47,961 nucleotides of DNA from Lachnospiraceae bacterium (GCA_017617545.1 JAFZVZ010000015.1:1-47961); one strand, 5' to 3'; numbered from the stretch's first letter, positions 15,504 to 29,353 are shown. Notes: a model not told the origin generated them from the letters alone. Program-made: numbers and translations.

Positions 15504-16388
15504 CTACAAATGTCCGATGACAACCCGGTCAAGGCCGGCATAATCCTTTCTCACGCGCACCCCGGCAAATCCCGCTTCGCAGAACAGGGCAGGCACGCTG
15601 ACGCCCTGGTCAAATCCGATTTCCACGATCAGTATACCTCCTTCTTCCCCGTCGCGTGCAGGACGCAGGTGCATCGCACCCTCCGTCACAAGCGCACGGT
15701 AATAGTCAAGCCCGTCCTCGCCGCCGTACAGCGCGAGACGCGGCTCATGATCCTTCACTTCGGGCTCCAGCCCTTCGATCTGTTCCGGCGGAATATACGG
15801 GGGATTGGAGACGATCACGTCGAACTCCCCGTCGATCCCCGAGAACATATCACTCTCCACCCAGGCGACCTCAGCACTGAGCCTTGCGGCATTGTCCTTT
15901 GCAACCGCAAGCGCCTTCTCCGAGATGTCCGCGCCCGTCACGGACGCAGGCTTCCCGAGCCGTGCGATGCTGATGGCAATACAGCCCGAGCCGGTGCACA
16001 TATCAAGCACTCTGCGGCCCTCACAGCACGCCAGAGCCTCCTCCACGAGGTGCTCCGTGTCCTGCCGCGGGATCAGCACATCGGACGTAACGCGAAACGT
16101 CAGTCCCATGAACTCCTGCTCGCCCGTCAAATGCTGCAGCGGTACGCGTGCAAGCCTTTTCTCCGCAAGCTCACAGTAACGCTTCCACTCCTCCTCGGGC
16201 ATTGTCTCCTCGCGGCGCATCAGCCAATCCGCCGGCGTCATACCGCAGACAAACCATAAAAGCTGCTGTGCCTGAAGCACAGCCTCGGGAACGCCCGCTG
16301 CCTGCAGGGTTTCGCCCCACCGGCGCGCAGCCTCGCGATACGTGAGATTGTCCGAGTTCATGCCTTCCATATGCTTCCCAACATTCAT
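15504..16388 (-). CDS. prmC: Release factor glutamine N5-methyltransferase
   Basis: A 294-residue protein if it starts at the ATG at 16388 (GGGAG 5 bases upstream). Internal ATGs at 16370 and 16361 are closer to the conserved N-terminus but have poorer spacing. The N-terminal helical domain binds the release factor. The C-terminal Rossmann methyltransferase has LDMCTGSGCIAISIA (SAM binding) and the NPPY motif in IVSNPPYIPPEQ (about 191-202), which holds the target glutamine. It methylates the GGQ glutamine of RF1 and RF2. It sits between the DUF1385 gene and prfA. Confidence 0.95.
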   Translation of the reverse strand: MNVGKHMEGMNSDNLTYREAARRWGETLQAAGVPEAVLQAQQLLWFVCGMTPADWLMRREETMPEEEWKRYCELAEKRLARVPLQHLTGEQEFMGLTFRVTSDVLIPRQDTEHLVEEALACCEGRRVLDMCTGSGCIAISIARLGKPASVTGADISEKALAVAKDNAARLSAEVAWVESDMFSGIDGEFDVIVSNPPYIPPEQIEGLEPEVKDHEPRLALYGGEDGLDYYRALVTEGAMHLRPARDGEEGGILIVEIGFDQGVSVPALFCEAGFAGVRVRKDYAGLDRVVIGHL

Positions 16389-16472
16389 TGCATCTCCCGA
16401 TGCACAATCATCGTTCGATGCGCTATGACAAGATCCGTCACTGAACAATGCGTCGTACGTCCCGGTTTCGTT

Positions 16473-17705
16473 TCACTCTTCCGTCGTATCGCCCGCAGTT
16501 TTCTCTTCCGCCTTCTTCGCAAACTCCGGCGCAAAACCGGTCACGGTCGGCGTGTAGTTGCCGTCCTCCCCGATCAGGTACTCGCCCGGCGTCGTGGGTG
16601 TCGCGCACTCCTCCGCCGCCGTCCCCGAGAGGAACATTTTCCAATCAAATACTGCCTCAACCGAAGCGATCGCCACGGAGAGCATCGTATCGTCCGGCTC
16701 CTTCGTCGTGAGCGCCTGCATCCACATACCGGGACGGCTCAGCGCGTTGACGACGCAGTTGTTCGAGCGTCCCGCAAGCTTCAGGAACTCATAACTGATG
16801 CCCGCCACAAGCGGCAACAGCAGAATTCGCACGACGAACCGCACGACAAACTTGAGGATCCGCGACGTTCCCGTGTACAGAGGGAACATGTTGACGATGG
16901 AAAATACAAGAATACTGATGACCATGACAAAGATCATGAAGCTCGTTCCGCAGCGCTTATGCTCCTTCGAGGACGCACGCGCGTTATCCACCGTGAGCTC
17001 CAGACCATGCTCGATACAGTTGATCGTCTTGTGCTCCGCACCGTGATAACGGAACACGCGCTTGATCTCCTCCATCTGCGAGATCAACGCAATGTACCCT
17101 ACGAAAATGGCAATACGGAGAACACCCTCCATCACGCTGGAGAACAGCGCCGAATCGATGCCCGTCACACGCTCCAGCAGGGACGTGATCGCAAACGGAA
17201 GCATGATGAACAACGCGACCGTCAGCACCAGCGACAGCGCTACCGTCGCGCCGATCATCGCACCCGACATCGGTTTTGACTCAGCCGCAGGCTTCGCGTC
17301 AGCGTCGATTTTAGCATCTGCGTCCGCCTTCGCCGCCTCGTCGGTTGTCTCCTCCGTGGTCGCAGCGGCCTCGCTTGCAGCATCGGTTGTCACTTCATTG
17401 TCCGAAACATCCTTCGCATCCTTCTTCGAGGACTGCTTCGGATCTACCTCATCCATGAAGTTCGCCGAATACATCAGCGTTCCCATGCCGACGATCATGG
17501 ATTCCACCAGATTGACGGCGCCGCGGATAAACGGCCATCCGAGCCACGGATGCTTCTCGGTGATACTGTGATACTCTTTAACAAGAATAACCTTCTGACC
17601 GTCGGACTTGCGCACGGCGACCGCGTATTTGCTGCGGTTGCGCATCATCACGCCTTCCATGACGGCCTGCCCGCCGATACCCGACGGCTTCAATTCACCT
17701 GCCAT
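16473..17705 (-). CDS. DUF1385 membrane protein (YqhQ-like)
   Basis: A 410-residue protein. The start MAGELKPSGIGGQAVMEGVMMRN and the segment RYHGAEHKTINCIEHG with several membrane helices identify the DUF1385 family (YqhQ in B. subtilis), once described as a predicted metal-dependent enzyme. Its function is not established. An Ala/Asp/Glu-rich insertion between the N-terminal part and the helices (about residues 85-140) is probably disordered, and the C-terminal ~80 residues are also extra. The gene is part of the rpmE - DUF1385 - prmC - prfA order common in Clostridia. AGGATAAGGG precedes the start. Confidence 0.85.
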   Translation of the reverse strand: MAGELKPSGIGGQAVMEGVMMRNRSKYAVAVRKSDGQKVILVKEYHSITEKHPWLGWPFIRGAVNLVESMIVGMGTLMYSANFMDEVDPKQSSKKDAKDVSDNEVTTDAASEAAATTEETTDEAAKADADAKIDADAKPAAESKPMSGAMIGATVALSLVLTVALFIMLPFAITSLLERVTGIDSALFSSVMEGVLRIAIFVGYIALISQMEEIKRVFRYHGAEHKTINCIEHGLELTVDNARASSKEHKRCGTSFMIFVMVISILVFSIVNMFPLYTGTSRILKFVVRFVVRILLLPLVAGISYEFLKLAGRSNNCVVNALSRPGMWMQALTTKEPDDTMLSVAIASVEAVFDWKMFLSGTAAEECATPTTPGEYLIGEDGNYTPTVTGFAPEFAKKAEEKTAGDTTEE

Positions 17706-17733
17706 ACCCTTATCCTCACATCACTACATTCTC

Positions 17734-17965
17734 ATCGGTGAGCGCTTGCGCTCACCGCCGCGGATCGCGCGGCTTGCGAAGCAAGCCTTCCTCTGCGCGA
17801 TCCTGTGATCCGCCGGAGGCGCTATAAAGAAACACGAAAGTGTTTCTGATGATCGGTGAGCGCTTGCGCTCACCGCCGCGGATCGCGCGGCTTGCGAAGC
17901 AAGCCTTCCTCTGCGCGATCCTGCGATCCGCCGGAGGCGCTATAAAGAAACACGAAAGTGTTTCT
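17734..17965. repeat. Two tandem copies of a 114-base hairpin-rich element (118-base period)
   Basis: Copies lie at 17734-17847 and 17852-17965, with one substitution between them (17806 versus 17924). Each contains GGTGAGCG-CTTG-CGCTCACC (17737-17756), GGCTTGC-GAA-GCAAGCC (17771-17787) enclosed by GATCGCGC/GCGCGATC, and AGAAACAC-GAAA-GTGTTTCT (17828-17847). In the second copy the last hairpin extends to 14 bp (17940-17971). The element lies between the rpmE terminator and the DUF1385 gene, so it would be transcribed only by read-through. It looks like a REP- or MITE-type element. It is not a CRISPR, since there are no spacers. Confidence 0.85.
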
Positions 17966-17974
17966 TTATAGTAG

Positions 17975-18004
17975 AAAAGCCTTGACAACTAAGATTGTCA
18001 AGGC
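17975..18004 (-). terminator. Intrinsic terminator of rpmE
   Basis: A perfect 10-bp stem GCCTTGACAA/TTGTCAAGGC (17979-17988 with 17995-18004), followed on the minus strand by TTTTC. It is about 32 bases past the rpmE stop. Confidence 0.85.
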
Positions 18005-18035
18005 ATAGTCATGTCGCTCTCAGAGCTACAGTTTC

Positions 18036-18233
18036 TTAGAAACCGTACTTCTTGTTGAACTTCTCAATAGCGCCGCGCGCCTGAGCAGCCTTCTTCTGGC
18101 CGGTATAGAAGGTGTGGCACTTGGAGCAGATTTCTACGTGGATCTCCGATTTCGTGGAACCGGTCACAAACTCATTGCCACAGTTGCATGTTACCTTTGC
18201 CTGATAGTATTTCGGCTGAATTCCTTCCTTCAT
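18036..18233 (-). CDS. rpmE: 50S ribosomal protein L31, zinc-binding type
   Basis: A 65-residue protein beginning [22 protein letters not shown]. The cysteine pairs in CNCG and CSKC mark the zinc-binding (C+) form of L31, and the ending FNKKYGF is typical. The ATG at 18233 has GAGGTG 6 bases upstream. The in-frame GTG at 18242 is too close to that site. It has its own promoter and terminator, so it can be expressed apart from rho. Confidence 0.96.
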   Translation of the reverse strand: MKEGIQPKYYQAKVTCNCGNEFVTGSTKSEIHVEICSKCHTFYTGQKKAAQARGAIEKFNKKYGF

Positions 18234-18288
18234 GTCATTCACCTCGCAATTCTATTCGTTCTTCCCGGGCAGATCCCGGATATCTTAT

Positions 18289-18313
18289 GAAGCGCTGAAT
18301 CAATCAGCGTTTC
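18289..18313 (-). repeat. Hairpin in the rpmE leader, one of a recurring AAACGCTGA/TCAGCGTTT family
   Basis: GAAGCGCTGA (18289-18298) pairs with TCAGCGTTTC (18304-18313), one wobble pair, 5-base loop. It lies in the rpmE 5' leader. A near-identical stem occurs between rpoB and rpoC. Confidence 0.6.
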
Positions 18314-18339
18314 GTAACACTCATTTGAACAGCTTTTGT

Positions 18340-18368
18340 ATTATATCACAGCCATTTTCAAAATGCAA
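18340..18368 (-). promoter_or_regulatory. Promoter of rpmE
   Basis: On the minus strand: -35 TTGCAT (18363-18368), 17-bp spacer, -10 TATAAT (18340-18345). The predicted leader is about 100 bases and includes the hairpin at 18289-18313 and a CCGGGATCTGCCCGG stem near 18265-18280. Confidence 0.75.
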
Positions 18369-18453
18369 CATCATTTTTCGGCAAATTCCTGCGCATTTCG
18401 CACACTTTTTCCCCGAAAAAACGACCTGCTGCCGAACTGCCGTGATCTCCGTT

Positions 18454-19245
18454 TCACTCGATGGAGCCGATCAGCGCCTTCCATGCATATGTCCCGTTTT
18501 CATACACATAAACATACGTGCGCTCAAGGCTTGTCGCATCTTCGCTTTTCTTGTAGCAGCACACACGGATCTGCTTGCCCGCGTTAAGCGGAAGTGCCGT
18601 GATCAGCGGTTGCGGGTCGATCCCCGTCACCTCCTGAGCGATCCCCTCCGACCACTCGCAATCGATCGTTATGACAAACTTTGTGAGTGCCCACATGCTG
18701 GATTCGCCTTCTTTCCGCACAAAATAGTCATCGACCATCTCGCGGTTAAAATACATCGGCTGCAGATCCTTGTTTTTCGGCCCCTGTCTCGTCACCATGT
18801 TGTCGTACATGTCCCAGTCCAGCTGAACCGACGAGACGGTGTATTTTCCGGCCGGGAACACCTCTGTCTCCGTGTTTATGCCCGCCACGATCTCCTTCAT
18901 GTCCGCGGCATAATCATATCTTCGGTAGTTTGTGAAGAAGGTTTCCTTTCCGAGGGCTCCATACGTCTCACCGCCCACGGAAAATGTAAATTCACCGACA
19001 TAATTGTCATAGTACTTTCTTTCGGTGATCTTGTAATCACCTTCCTTCAAGCCGTAATACTTTTCCATGGCTTCCCGGAAATTCTGTTCCGTTTTCTTCT
19101 GCTGATTTTTTTCGTTGGTCTCCCGCTCCGACTTGAGCAACGTGAGCATCAGCAGCGTGCCGCCGAGGATCGCAACCGCCATGATGACGAATGTGATCAG
19201 CGTCCTCACAGCCAGTTTCTTTGCAATTTGTGCCTTACTTTCCAT
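18454..19245 (-). CDS. Membrane-anchored protein of unknown function
   Basis: A 263-residue protein from the ATG at 19245 (GGGGGTG 7 bases upstream). A basic N-terminus precedes one membrane helix at about residues 17-39 (LITFVIMAVAILGGTLLMLTLL). After a charged stretch (about 40-60) comes a folded outer domain with many aromatic residues. I do not recognise a family. It starts about 80 bases after rho on the same strand and ends before the rpmE promoter, so it may be expressed with rho. Confidence 0.75.
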   Translation of the reverse strand: MESKAQIAKKLAVRTLITFVIMAVAILGGTLLMLTLLKSERETNEKNQQKKTEQNFREAMEKYYGLKEGDYKITERKYYDNYVGEFTFSVGGETYGALGKETFFTNYRRYDYAADMKEIVAGINTETEVFPAGKYTVSSVQLDWDMYDNMVTRQGPKNKDLQPMYFNREMVDDYFVRKEGESSMWALTKFVITIDCEWSEGIAQEVTGIDPQPLITALPLNAGKQIRVCCYKKSEDATSLERTYVYVYENGTYAWKALIGSIE

Positions 19246-19323
19246 CTTTTTCACCCCCGAAATGTCCTTCGCTCCGGCCGAAATGATTTTTCTCCTTCCC
19301 TGCCTGTCTTTCATTTCCGCGGA

Positions 19324-21006
19324 TTACCGCATGATAAACTGCATGAACTCCTGGTTGTTCTTCGTGCGGACGAAGAGGTTGATGATCTTCTCGATCGACT
19401 CCTCGGCTGATTTGCCGTTGAAGGCCTTGCGCATCATGTTGTTGGCGCGCTGCTCCTGATCGGTCAGCAGCAGATCCTCACGCCGCGTGCTCGACTTCGG
19501 AAGGTCGATGGCGGGGAAGATGCGGCGCTCCGAAAGGTCACGGTTCAGCACCAGTTCCATGTTGCCTGTACCCTTGAACTCCTCGTAGATGACGTCGTCC
19601 ATGCGGCTGCCGGTTTCAACCAGCGCGGTCGAAAGGATCGTCAGGCTGCCGCCCTCCTTCATGCAGCGGGCAGCGCCGAAGAACTTCTTGGGCATGTACA
19701 GAGCGTTCGGGTCGAGACCGCCGGAGAGCGTACGCCCGCTGGAAACGCAGGTGAGGTTGTACGCCCGCGCAAGACGAGTGATACTGTCGAGCAGGATGAC
19801 CACGTCCTCGCCGTACTCGACCAGTCTCTTGGCACGCTCCATCGTCATCTCCGACACGCGGCGATGCTGGTTCGGCTCCTCGTCGAAGGTCGAGTAGATG
19901 ACCTCCGCATTGTAATCCTTCACAAAATCCTTGAAGTCCGTGACTTCCTCAGGGCGCTCATCGATGAGCAAAATAATGAGATGCACCGATTTGTGGTTCA
20001 CAAGGATCGATTTTGCGATCTGTTTTAAAAGCGTCGTCTTGCCCGCTTTCGGCTGCGAAACGATCATGCCTCGCTGCCCCTTGCCGATCGGGGAAAATAA
20101 GTCCACAATCCTCGTGGAAACCCCGCACCCCGGGTACTCCAGTCTCAGACGCTCGTGCGGAAACACAGGTGTCAGGCGGTCAAAACGACGTCGATGCATC
20201 GCGCGCTCCGGCGCCTGGTCATTGATCTTCGTGATATGGTGAAGCGGTATAAACTTCTCTTTCGAATCCGGTGAAACCTTCTTCAGCGTTCCCTCGACAA
20301 CATCGCCCGTGGTCAGGTTGTACCGGCGGATCATCGAAGGGTTGATATAGACATCGTGCTCGCTCGGAAGATAGTTATCGTTGCGCAGGAACCCGTAGTT
20401 GTCCGAGCAGATCTCGAAAATACCGCGGCGGATGATGCCGGAATCCGTAGGATCCGCCTGCCGCGCGGAACGGTCCTCACCGTCCTCACGCTCGCTTCTC
20501 TCGCCGGTCGGCCGGTTCTCCGGTCTGCCGACCGTGCGGGTCGTCCGCCGTACCACAACACCGGTCCTGCCGGGCTGCGCCTGAGTCTGAACCTGGGACT
20601 GTGCCTGCTGAGTTCCGCTGCCCTGCGTCGTCTCCTGCTGCGGCTGGGACTGAGGCTGCATCGGCTGCTCTTCCGTCACCTGCGCCGTCTGACGCGGCAG
20701 TCTGCGTTCTTCCCGAGCATCGGCATTTTCCGCTGCGACCGTTGCTTCCGCAGGCTTCACAGCCTCTGCTTTGTTCGCGGAAGACTTCCTGCGGGCGCTC
20801 TCTGCCGGCTTCTTCGGAGCATTTTCCGCTTCCGCGTTATCCGCAGGCTTCGCAGGGGCTTTCTCTGCCTCCGCACCGTCCGTAATGTTCATGCTCTCCA
20901 AAAGAGCGATCATGTCCGCCTTGCGCATCGAGCTGTAGCCGGCGACATTGTTCGCACGCAAAATTGTCCGCAATTCTGCAAGCGACAGTTCTGTGTAATT
21001 CGTCAT
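19324..21006 (-). CDS. rho: Transcription termination factor Rho with a long disordered insertion
   Basis: A 560-residue Rho, against about 420 for E. coli. The start at 21006 has AGGAGA 7 bases upstream. Residues 1-40 form the N-terminal SAP-like helix bundle. Residues about 42-190 are a low-complexity insertion, first Ala/Glu/Lys/Pro-rich, then Gln-rich, then Arg-rich. The RNA-binding cold-shock-like domain follows (GIFEICSDNYGFLRND, about 195-260). The ATPase domain has Walker A in SQPKAGKTTLLKQIA and Walker B in LIILLIDERPEEVTD. Rho is a hexameric helicase that ends transcription of untranslated RNA. Such insertions are known in some other bacterial Rho proteins, where they add RNA binding or drive condensation. 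Confidence 0.96.
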   Translation of the reverse strand: MTNYTELSLAELRTILRANNVAGYSSMRKADMIALLESMNITDGAEAEKAPAKPADNAEAENAPKKPAESARRKSSANKAEAVKPAEATVAAENADAREERRLPRQTAQVTEEQPMQPQSQPQQETTQGSGTQQAQSQVQTQAQPGRTGVVVRRTTRTVGRPENRPTGERSEREDGEDRSARQADPTDSGIIRRGIFEICSDNYGFLRNDNYLPSEHDVYINPSMIRRYNLTTGDVVEGTLKKVSPDSKEKFIPLHHITKINDQAPERAMHRRRFDRLTPVFPHERLRLEYPGCGVSTRIVDLFSPIGKGQRGMIVSQPKAGKTTLLKQIAKSILVNHKSVHLIILLIDERPEEVTDFKDFVKDYNAEVIYSTFDEEPNQHRRVSEMTMERAKRLVEYGEDVVILLDSITRLARAYNLTCVSSGRTLSGGLDPNALYMPKKFFGAARCMKEGGSLTILSTALVETGSRMDDVIYEEFKGTGNMELVLNRDLSERRIFPAIDLPKSSTRREDLLLTDQEQRANNMMRKAFNGKSAEESIEKIINLFVRTKNNQEFMQFIMR

Positions 21007-21124
21007 GGGTATTCTCCTGATCAATGATCCAACCGTATTCAAAGCCCCGATATTTGCGCGGGCACCTTATACGGAAAATGCGGGAATTGCAATGATATCT
21101 CGAAAGAAAAATGAAAGAACTGAT

Positions 21125-21168
21125 AAAAACAGATATCCGCAGGACGGAGAAATCTCCCCGTCCCGCGG
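21125..21168 (-). terminator. Intrinsic terminator of rpoBC
   Basis: An 11-bp stem (21137-21147 with 21158-21168, one wobble pair) is followed on the minus strand by ATATCTGTTTTTATC. It ends just past the rpoC stop and separates rpoBC from rho. Confidence 0.75.
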
Positions 21169-21185
21169 AAGAAAAGACTGATTAC

Positions 21186-25049
<3,864 letters not shown>

Positions 25050-25119
25050 AGCCTGTAAGCTACTCCTTCCCTTAATTCAATTCGAAAGATTCAAGTATCA
25101 GCGTTTCAATACTCATCGG

Positions 25120-25143
25120 GAAACGCTGTTAATTCAGCGTTTC
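25120..25143 (-). other. Hairpin in the rpoB-rpoC junction
   Basis: GAAACGCTG (25120-25128) pairs perfectly with CAGCGTTTC (25135-25143). It abuts the rpoB stop codon. It lacks a following T-run, so it is more likely an RNA-processing or stability element than a terminator. Another half-site, TCAGCGTTTC, lies at 25099-25108. Confidence 0.55.
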
Positions 25144-28100
25144 TCAGTTCTCGTCGTCCTCGTTGAACGGCTCGAGCTCACCGTAACCGTCATCCTCGAA
25201 ATCGGAGTCGTCGAAACCGTCGTCATCCAACTCGACTGCGTCGCCGTAGAGGTCACCGGTCGTCTCGTCAGGAGTGATCTCCTGGAAGCCGGCCATCGAC
25301 ATCTCGTTCGCACCCGGATAGTAGTTATCCGTATCGTTGTACAGATCCGAGAAATCCTCATCGTCGCCGCTGGTGAACTTCTCCGTCATCTGGATCTCGT
25401 TGCCGTTCTCATCGAGGACGGTGACATCCAGTGCCAGAGCCTGGAGTTCCTTAAGCAATACCTTGAAGGACTCCGGAATACCGGGCTCGGAAATGTTCTC
25501 ACCCTTCGTGATGGCCTTGTAGGTACGGTCACGACCCTCAACGTCATCGGACTTCACCGTCAGGATCTCCTGAAGAATGTGTGCAGCGCCGTATGCCTCG
25601 AGAGCCCAAACCTCCATCTCACCGAAACGCTGGCCACCGAACTGTGCTTTACCACCGAGCGGCTGCTGCGTAACGAGCGAGTAAGGACCGGTCGAACGTG
25701 CGTGGATCTTATCGTCAACCAGGTGGTGCAGCTTCAGGTAGTGCATGAAGCCTACCGTGACTTCGCTGTCGAACGGCTCACCGGTACGACCGTCGCGAAG
25801 CTGTACCTTTCCGTCGGGCTTGATCGGAACGCCCGCCCATTCCTTGCGGTGATCCTGGTTCTTGATCAGGAAATCCATCACCTCAGGATTGAGAATGTCT
25901 TTATATTTCTTCTTGAAGTCATCCAGATCGGTGTTGACATAATCATTGGCGAGCTGGAACATATCCGTGATATCGCTCTCGTTCGCACCGTCGAACACAG
26001 GCGTCGAAACCTTGAATCCGAGCACCTGGGATGCAAGCGAAAGGTGCGTCTCCATGATCTGACCGATATTCATACGGCTCGGAACGCCGAGCGGGTTAAG
26101 CACGATATCGAGCGGACGTCCGTTCGGAAGGAACGGCATATCCTCCACGGGAAGCACGCGGGAAACGACACCCTTGTTACCGTGGCGGCCGGCCATCTTG
26201 TCACCGACCTGAATTTTACGCTTCTGAGCGATGTAAACGCGAACCTTCTGGTTGACGCCCGGGTTCAGCTCGTCGCCGTTCTCACGGGTGAAGACCTTAA
26301 CGTTCACGATGACACCGAACTCACCGTGCGGTACCTTGAGGGACGTGTCACGGACTTCCTTCGCCTTCTCACCGAAGATCGCGCGGAGCAGACGCTCCTC
26401 TGCGGTCAGCTCGGTCTCGCCCTTCGGCGTTACCTTACCGACGAGGATATCACCGTCACGGACCTCAGCACCGATGCGGATGATACCGCGCTCATCAAGG
26501 TTCTTGAGTGCATCGTCGCCGACGCCGGGGATATCACGGGTGATCTCCTCCGGTCCGAGCTTCGTGTCACGTGCCTCGGACTCGTACTCCTCGATATGAA
26601 CGGACGTATATACATCATCGCGTACGAGACGCTCGCTCAACAGAACGGCATCCTCGTAGTTGTAACCTTCCCAGGTCATGAAACCAATCAGCGGGTTCTT
26701 ACCCAGAGCAAGCTCACCGCCGGAAGTGGACGGACCATCCGCGATAACCTGGCCTGCGACAACCGACTCACCCTTCTTCACGATCGGGCGCTGGTTGATG
26801 CTGGTACCCTGGTTGCTTCTCGCGAACTTCTGAAGCTTGTACTCCTCGCGCTCACCGTCCGTCGTGCGGATGATGATGCGGCTTGCCTCCGAACGCTCTA
26901 CGACACCGTCGCTCTTCGCGACAACGCAGACACCGGAGTCAACGGCAGCCTTGAGAGCCATGCTCGTATCAACAACGGGCTCCTCAGTGAAGAGAAGCGG
27001 CACGGCCTGACGCTGCATGTTCGAACCCATCAGGGCACGGTTCGCATCGTCATGCTGCAGGAACGGGATCATAGCGGTTGCTACGGAAAATACCATCTTC
27101 GGGGAAACGTCCATCAGGTCGATGGCACGGCGGTCGAACTGCGCGATCTCCGTACGGAAACGTCCGGATACCTTGCTGTTCACGAAGTGGTTATTATCAT
27201 CGAGCGGCTCGTTAGCCTGTGCTACGTGGTACTTATCCTCCTCGTCCGCGGTCAGGTAAACGACCTCATCAAGGACGATCGGGTTGTTCGGGTCGGACTT
27301 GTCGACCTTGCGGTAAGGCGCCTCGACAAAACCGTACTCGTTGATTCTCGCATAGGATGCGAGGGAGTTGATCAGACCGATGTTCGGACCTTCGGGGGTC
27401 TCGATCGGGCACATACGACCGTAGTGCGTATAGTGGACGTCTCGAACCTGGAAACCTGCACGGTCACGCGACAGACCGCCGGGACCGAGTGCGGAGAGAC
27501 GACGCTTGTGCGTCAGCTCGCCGAGCGGGTTGTGCTGATCCATGAACTGGGACAGCTGGGAGCTTCCGAAGAACTCCTTGATCGCTGCCGTCACAGGCTT
27601 GATGTTGATCAGCGACTGCGGCGAGATCGCCGTCTGCTCGAGAGTGTTCATACGCTCGCGAACAACACGCTCCATACGGGACATACCGATGCGGTACTGG
27701 TTCTGCAGCAGCTCGCCGACCGCACGGATACGACGGTTGCCGAGGTGGTCGATATCGTCCGTGTTGCCCACATGCCATGCGATGTGCATGTTATAGTTAA
27801 CGGAAGCAAAGATGTCTTCCTTCGTGATATGCTTCGGGATCAGGTCATTGATGCCTCTGCGGATCGCAGCCTCAATGTCCTCCTGTGTCTCGTTGTTGTC
27901 AAGGATCTCCTTGAGTGCCGGATAGTACACAAGCTCGGTGATGCCGAGTGCTTCCTTATCGCAGTCAACATAGCTTGCAAGGTCAACCATGAGGTTCGTG
28001 AGAACCTTGCACTTGTGAAGCTTGGTCTCCTTCTTGACCTCTTTCGAGGAAACAACATAGATGTACGGGATCGCTGCGTTCTGGATCGTATCCGCGAGCT

Positions 28101-29049
28101 CCTCCGTGATGATCGTGCCCTCGGTCGCGAGAACCTCGCCCGTCGTCATGTCGACAACATCCTCGGCGAGCTCGTTGCCCACGACACGGTTGCGAAGCAT
28201 CAGCTTCTTGTTGAACTTGTAACGGCCGACCTTGGCAAGGTCATATCTCTTCGGATCGAAGAACATGCCGTGCAGCAGCGACTCAGCGCTCTCCACCGAG
28301 AGCGGCTCGCCCGGACGAAGCTTCTTATACAATTCAAGAAGACCGTCCTCGTAATTGTCGGTCGGATCCTTCTTGAGGGATGCCTCCAGAACTTCCTCCT
28401 CGCCGAACATCTCATGGATCTCGTTGTTCGTGCCTACGCCGAGCGCACGGAGGAAGACCGTGATCGGAACCTTGCGGTTGCGGTCAACACGCACATAGAA
28501 TACATCGTTGGCATCGGTCTCGTACTCGAGCCAGGCGCCGCGGTTCGGGATCACCTGCGCGGAGTACAGCTCCTTACCGAGTTTATCATGTGCCATTGCA
28601 TAGTAAATGCCCGGAGAGCGAACCAGCTGGCTGACGATTACACGCTCCGCGCCGTTAATTACAAATGTGCCGTTGTCGGTCATCAAAGGGAAATCGCCCA
28701 TGAACATGATATGTTCTTTGATCTCGCCGGTCTCCGCGTCATGGAGACGGACCTTAACCTTCAAAGGCGCCGCATAGGTAGCGTCACGCTCCTTGCACTG
28801 GTCGATCGTATACTTGGCATCGTCCTTGCAGAGTTGATAATCCACAAACTCCAGGCTGAATCGCCCGTCGTGGTCGGCTATCGGCGAGATGTCGGTAAAC
28901 ACCTCATAGATTCCTTTCTCAAGGAACCACCGGTAAGAGTCCTTCTGCACTTCGATCAGGTTCGGCATCTCAAGGATATCCTGTTTCTTCGCGAAGCTCA
29001 TACGAACGTTCTTGCCGACTTGCACCGGATGAATTCTGTTCTTATTCAT
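25144..29049 (-). CDS. rpoB: DNA-directed RNA polymerase beta subunit
   Basis: A 1301-residue protein from the ATG at 29049. A GTG four codons earlier abuts the ribosome-binding site AAGGGG and is unlikely to be used. The rifampicin-binding region is wild type as far as it can be read: [14 protein letters not shown] and [14 protein letters not shown] keep the Asp, His and Ser residues usually changed in resistance. Other hallmarks are [11 protein letters not shown] and GRHGNKGV with the acidic partner motifs. The C-terminus ends in a long Asp/Glu-rich tail. It begins its own transcription unit behind a strong promoter. No rplL or other ribosomal protein gene lies upstream. Confidence 0.98.
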   Translation of the reverse strand: MNKNRIHPVQVGKNVRMSFAKKQDILEMPNLIEVQKDSYRWFLEKGIYEVFTDISPIADHDGRFSLEFVDYQLCKDDAKYTIDQCKERDATYAAPLKVKVRLHDAETGEIKEHIMFMGDFPLMTDNGTFVINGAERVIVSQLVRSPGIYYAMAHDKLGKELYSAQVIPNRGAWLEYETDANDVFYVRVDRNRKVPITVFLRALGVGTNNEIHEMFGEEEVLEASLKKDPTDNYEDGLLELYKKLRPGEPLSVESAESLLHGMFFDPKRYDLAKVGRYKFNKKLMLRNRVVGNELAEDVVDMTTGEVLATEGTIITEELADTIQNAAIPYIYVVSSKEVKKETKLHKCKVLTNLMVDLASYVDCDKEALGITELVYYPALKEILDNNETQEDIEAAIRRGINDLIPKHITKEDIFASVNYNMHIAWHVGNTDDIDHLGNRRIRAVGELLQNQYRIGMSRMERVVRERMNTLEQTAISPQSLINIKPVTAAIKEFFGSSQLSQFMDQHNPLGELTHKRRLSALGPGGLSRDRAGFQVRDVHYTHYGRMCPIETPEGPNIGLINSLASYARINEYGFVEAPYRKVDKSDPNNPIVLDEVVYLTADEEDKYHVAQANEPLDDNNHFVNSKVSGRFRTEIAQFDRRAIDLMDVSPKMVFSVATAMIPFLQHDDANRALMGSNMQRQAVPLLFTEEPVVDTSMALKAAVDSGVCVVAKSDGVVERSEASRIIIRTTDGEREEYKLQKFARSNQGTSINQRPIVKKGESVVAGQVIADGPSTSGGELALGKNPLIGFMTWEGYNYEDAVLLSERLVRDDVYTSVHIEEYESEARDTKLGPEEITRDIPGVGDDALKNLDERGIIRIGAEVRDGDILVGKVTPKGETELTAEERLLRAIFGEKAKEVRDTSLKVPHGEFGVIVNVKVFTRENGDELNPGVNQKVRVYIAQKRKIQVGDKMAGRHGNKGVVSRVLPVEDMPFLPNGRPLDIVLNPLGVPSRMNIGQIMETHLSLASQVLGFKVSTPVFDGANESDITDMFQLANDYVNTDLDDFKKKYKDILNPEVMDFLIKNQDHRKEWAGVPIKPDGKVQLRDGRTGEPFDSEVTVGFMHYLKLHHLVDDKIHARSTGPYSLVTQQPLGGKAQFGGQRFGEMEVWALEAYGAAHILQEILTVKSDDVEGRDRTYKAITKGENISEPGIPESFKVLLKELQALALDVTVLDENGNEIQMTEKFTSGDDEDFSDLYNDTDNYYPGANEMSMAGFQEITPDETTGDLYGDAVELDDDGFDDSDFEDDGYGELEPFNEDDEN

Positions 29050-29159
29050 TGACGTTGTCACCCCTTGATTGATTAGTCCCTTTCATTCGACAGTCGTAGT
29101 CCTTAGCACCGAAAAGCATTCGAAAAATGGTCCTGAAAAACGGCTCACAATCCTTATGC

Positions 29160-29175
29160 AAAATGCTTGCATTTT
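29160..29175 (-). other. Small hairpin in the rpoB leader
   Basis: AAAATGC (29160-29166) pairs with GCATTTT (29169-29175) across two bases. It lies in the predicted 180-base untranslated leader of rpoB. No known ribosomal-protein binding structure was recognised. Confidence 0.4.
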
Positions 29176-29236
29176 CATCAAAAATGTGCTACGATTACAA
29201 AGAACGGGCATATAACACCATTATAGTGCACCATAC

Positions 29237-29265
29237 ATAATAACGCTACGTTTGACAAATGTCAA
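29237..29265 (-). promoter_or_regulatory. Strong promoter of rpoBC with a palindrome over the -35 box
   Basis: On the minus strand: -35 TTGACA (29260-29265), 17-bp spacer, -10 TATTAT (29237-29242). The -35 lies inside the inverted repeat TTGACA-TT-TGTCAA (29252-29265), a possible operator. The transcript would start near 29230 and have a leader of about 180 bases. Confidence 0.8.
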
Positions 29266-29353
29266 GCGAAAGTTTCAGAAGATTTTACGCGCATTTGTGC
29301 GCAGCGGTGACGCAACACGGATCCGCCGGACGGAAAACCGGATAAGAACACAA

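Noticed and set aside
17734-17965. Possible short CRISPR array
   Set aside because: There are only two copies, with no unique spacers and no cas genes. The internal palindromes point to a REP or MITE element.
17752-17988. A 78-codon open frame within the tandem repeat
   Set aside because: It repeats itself because the DNA does, has no ribosome-binding site, and runs through perfect hairpins. It is not a credible gene.
25120-25143. Terminator between rpoB and rpoC
   Set aside because: The stem is good but no T-run follows on the minus strand, and rpoC needs the upstream promoter. It was recorded as a junction hairpin instead.
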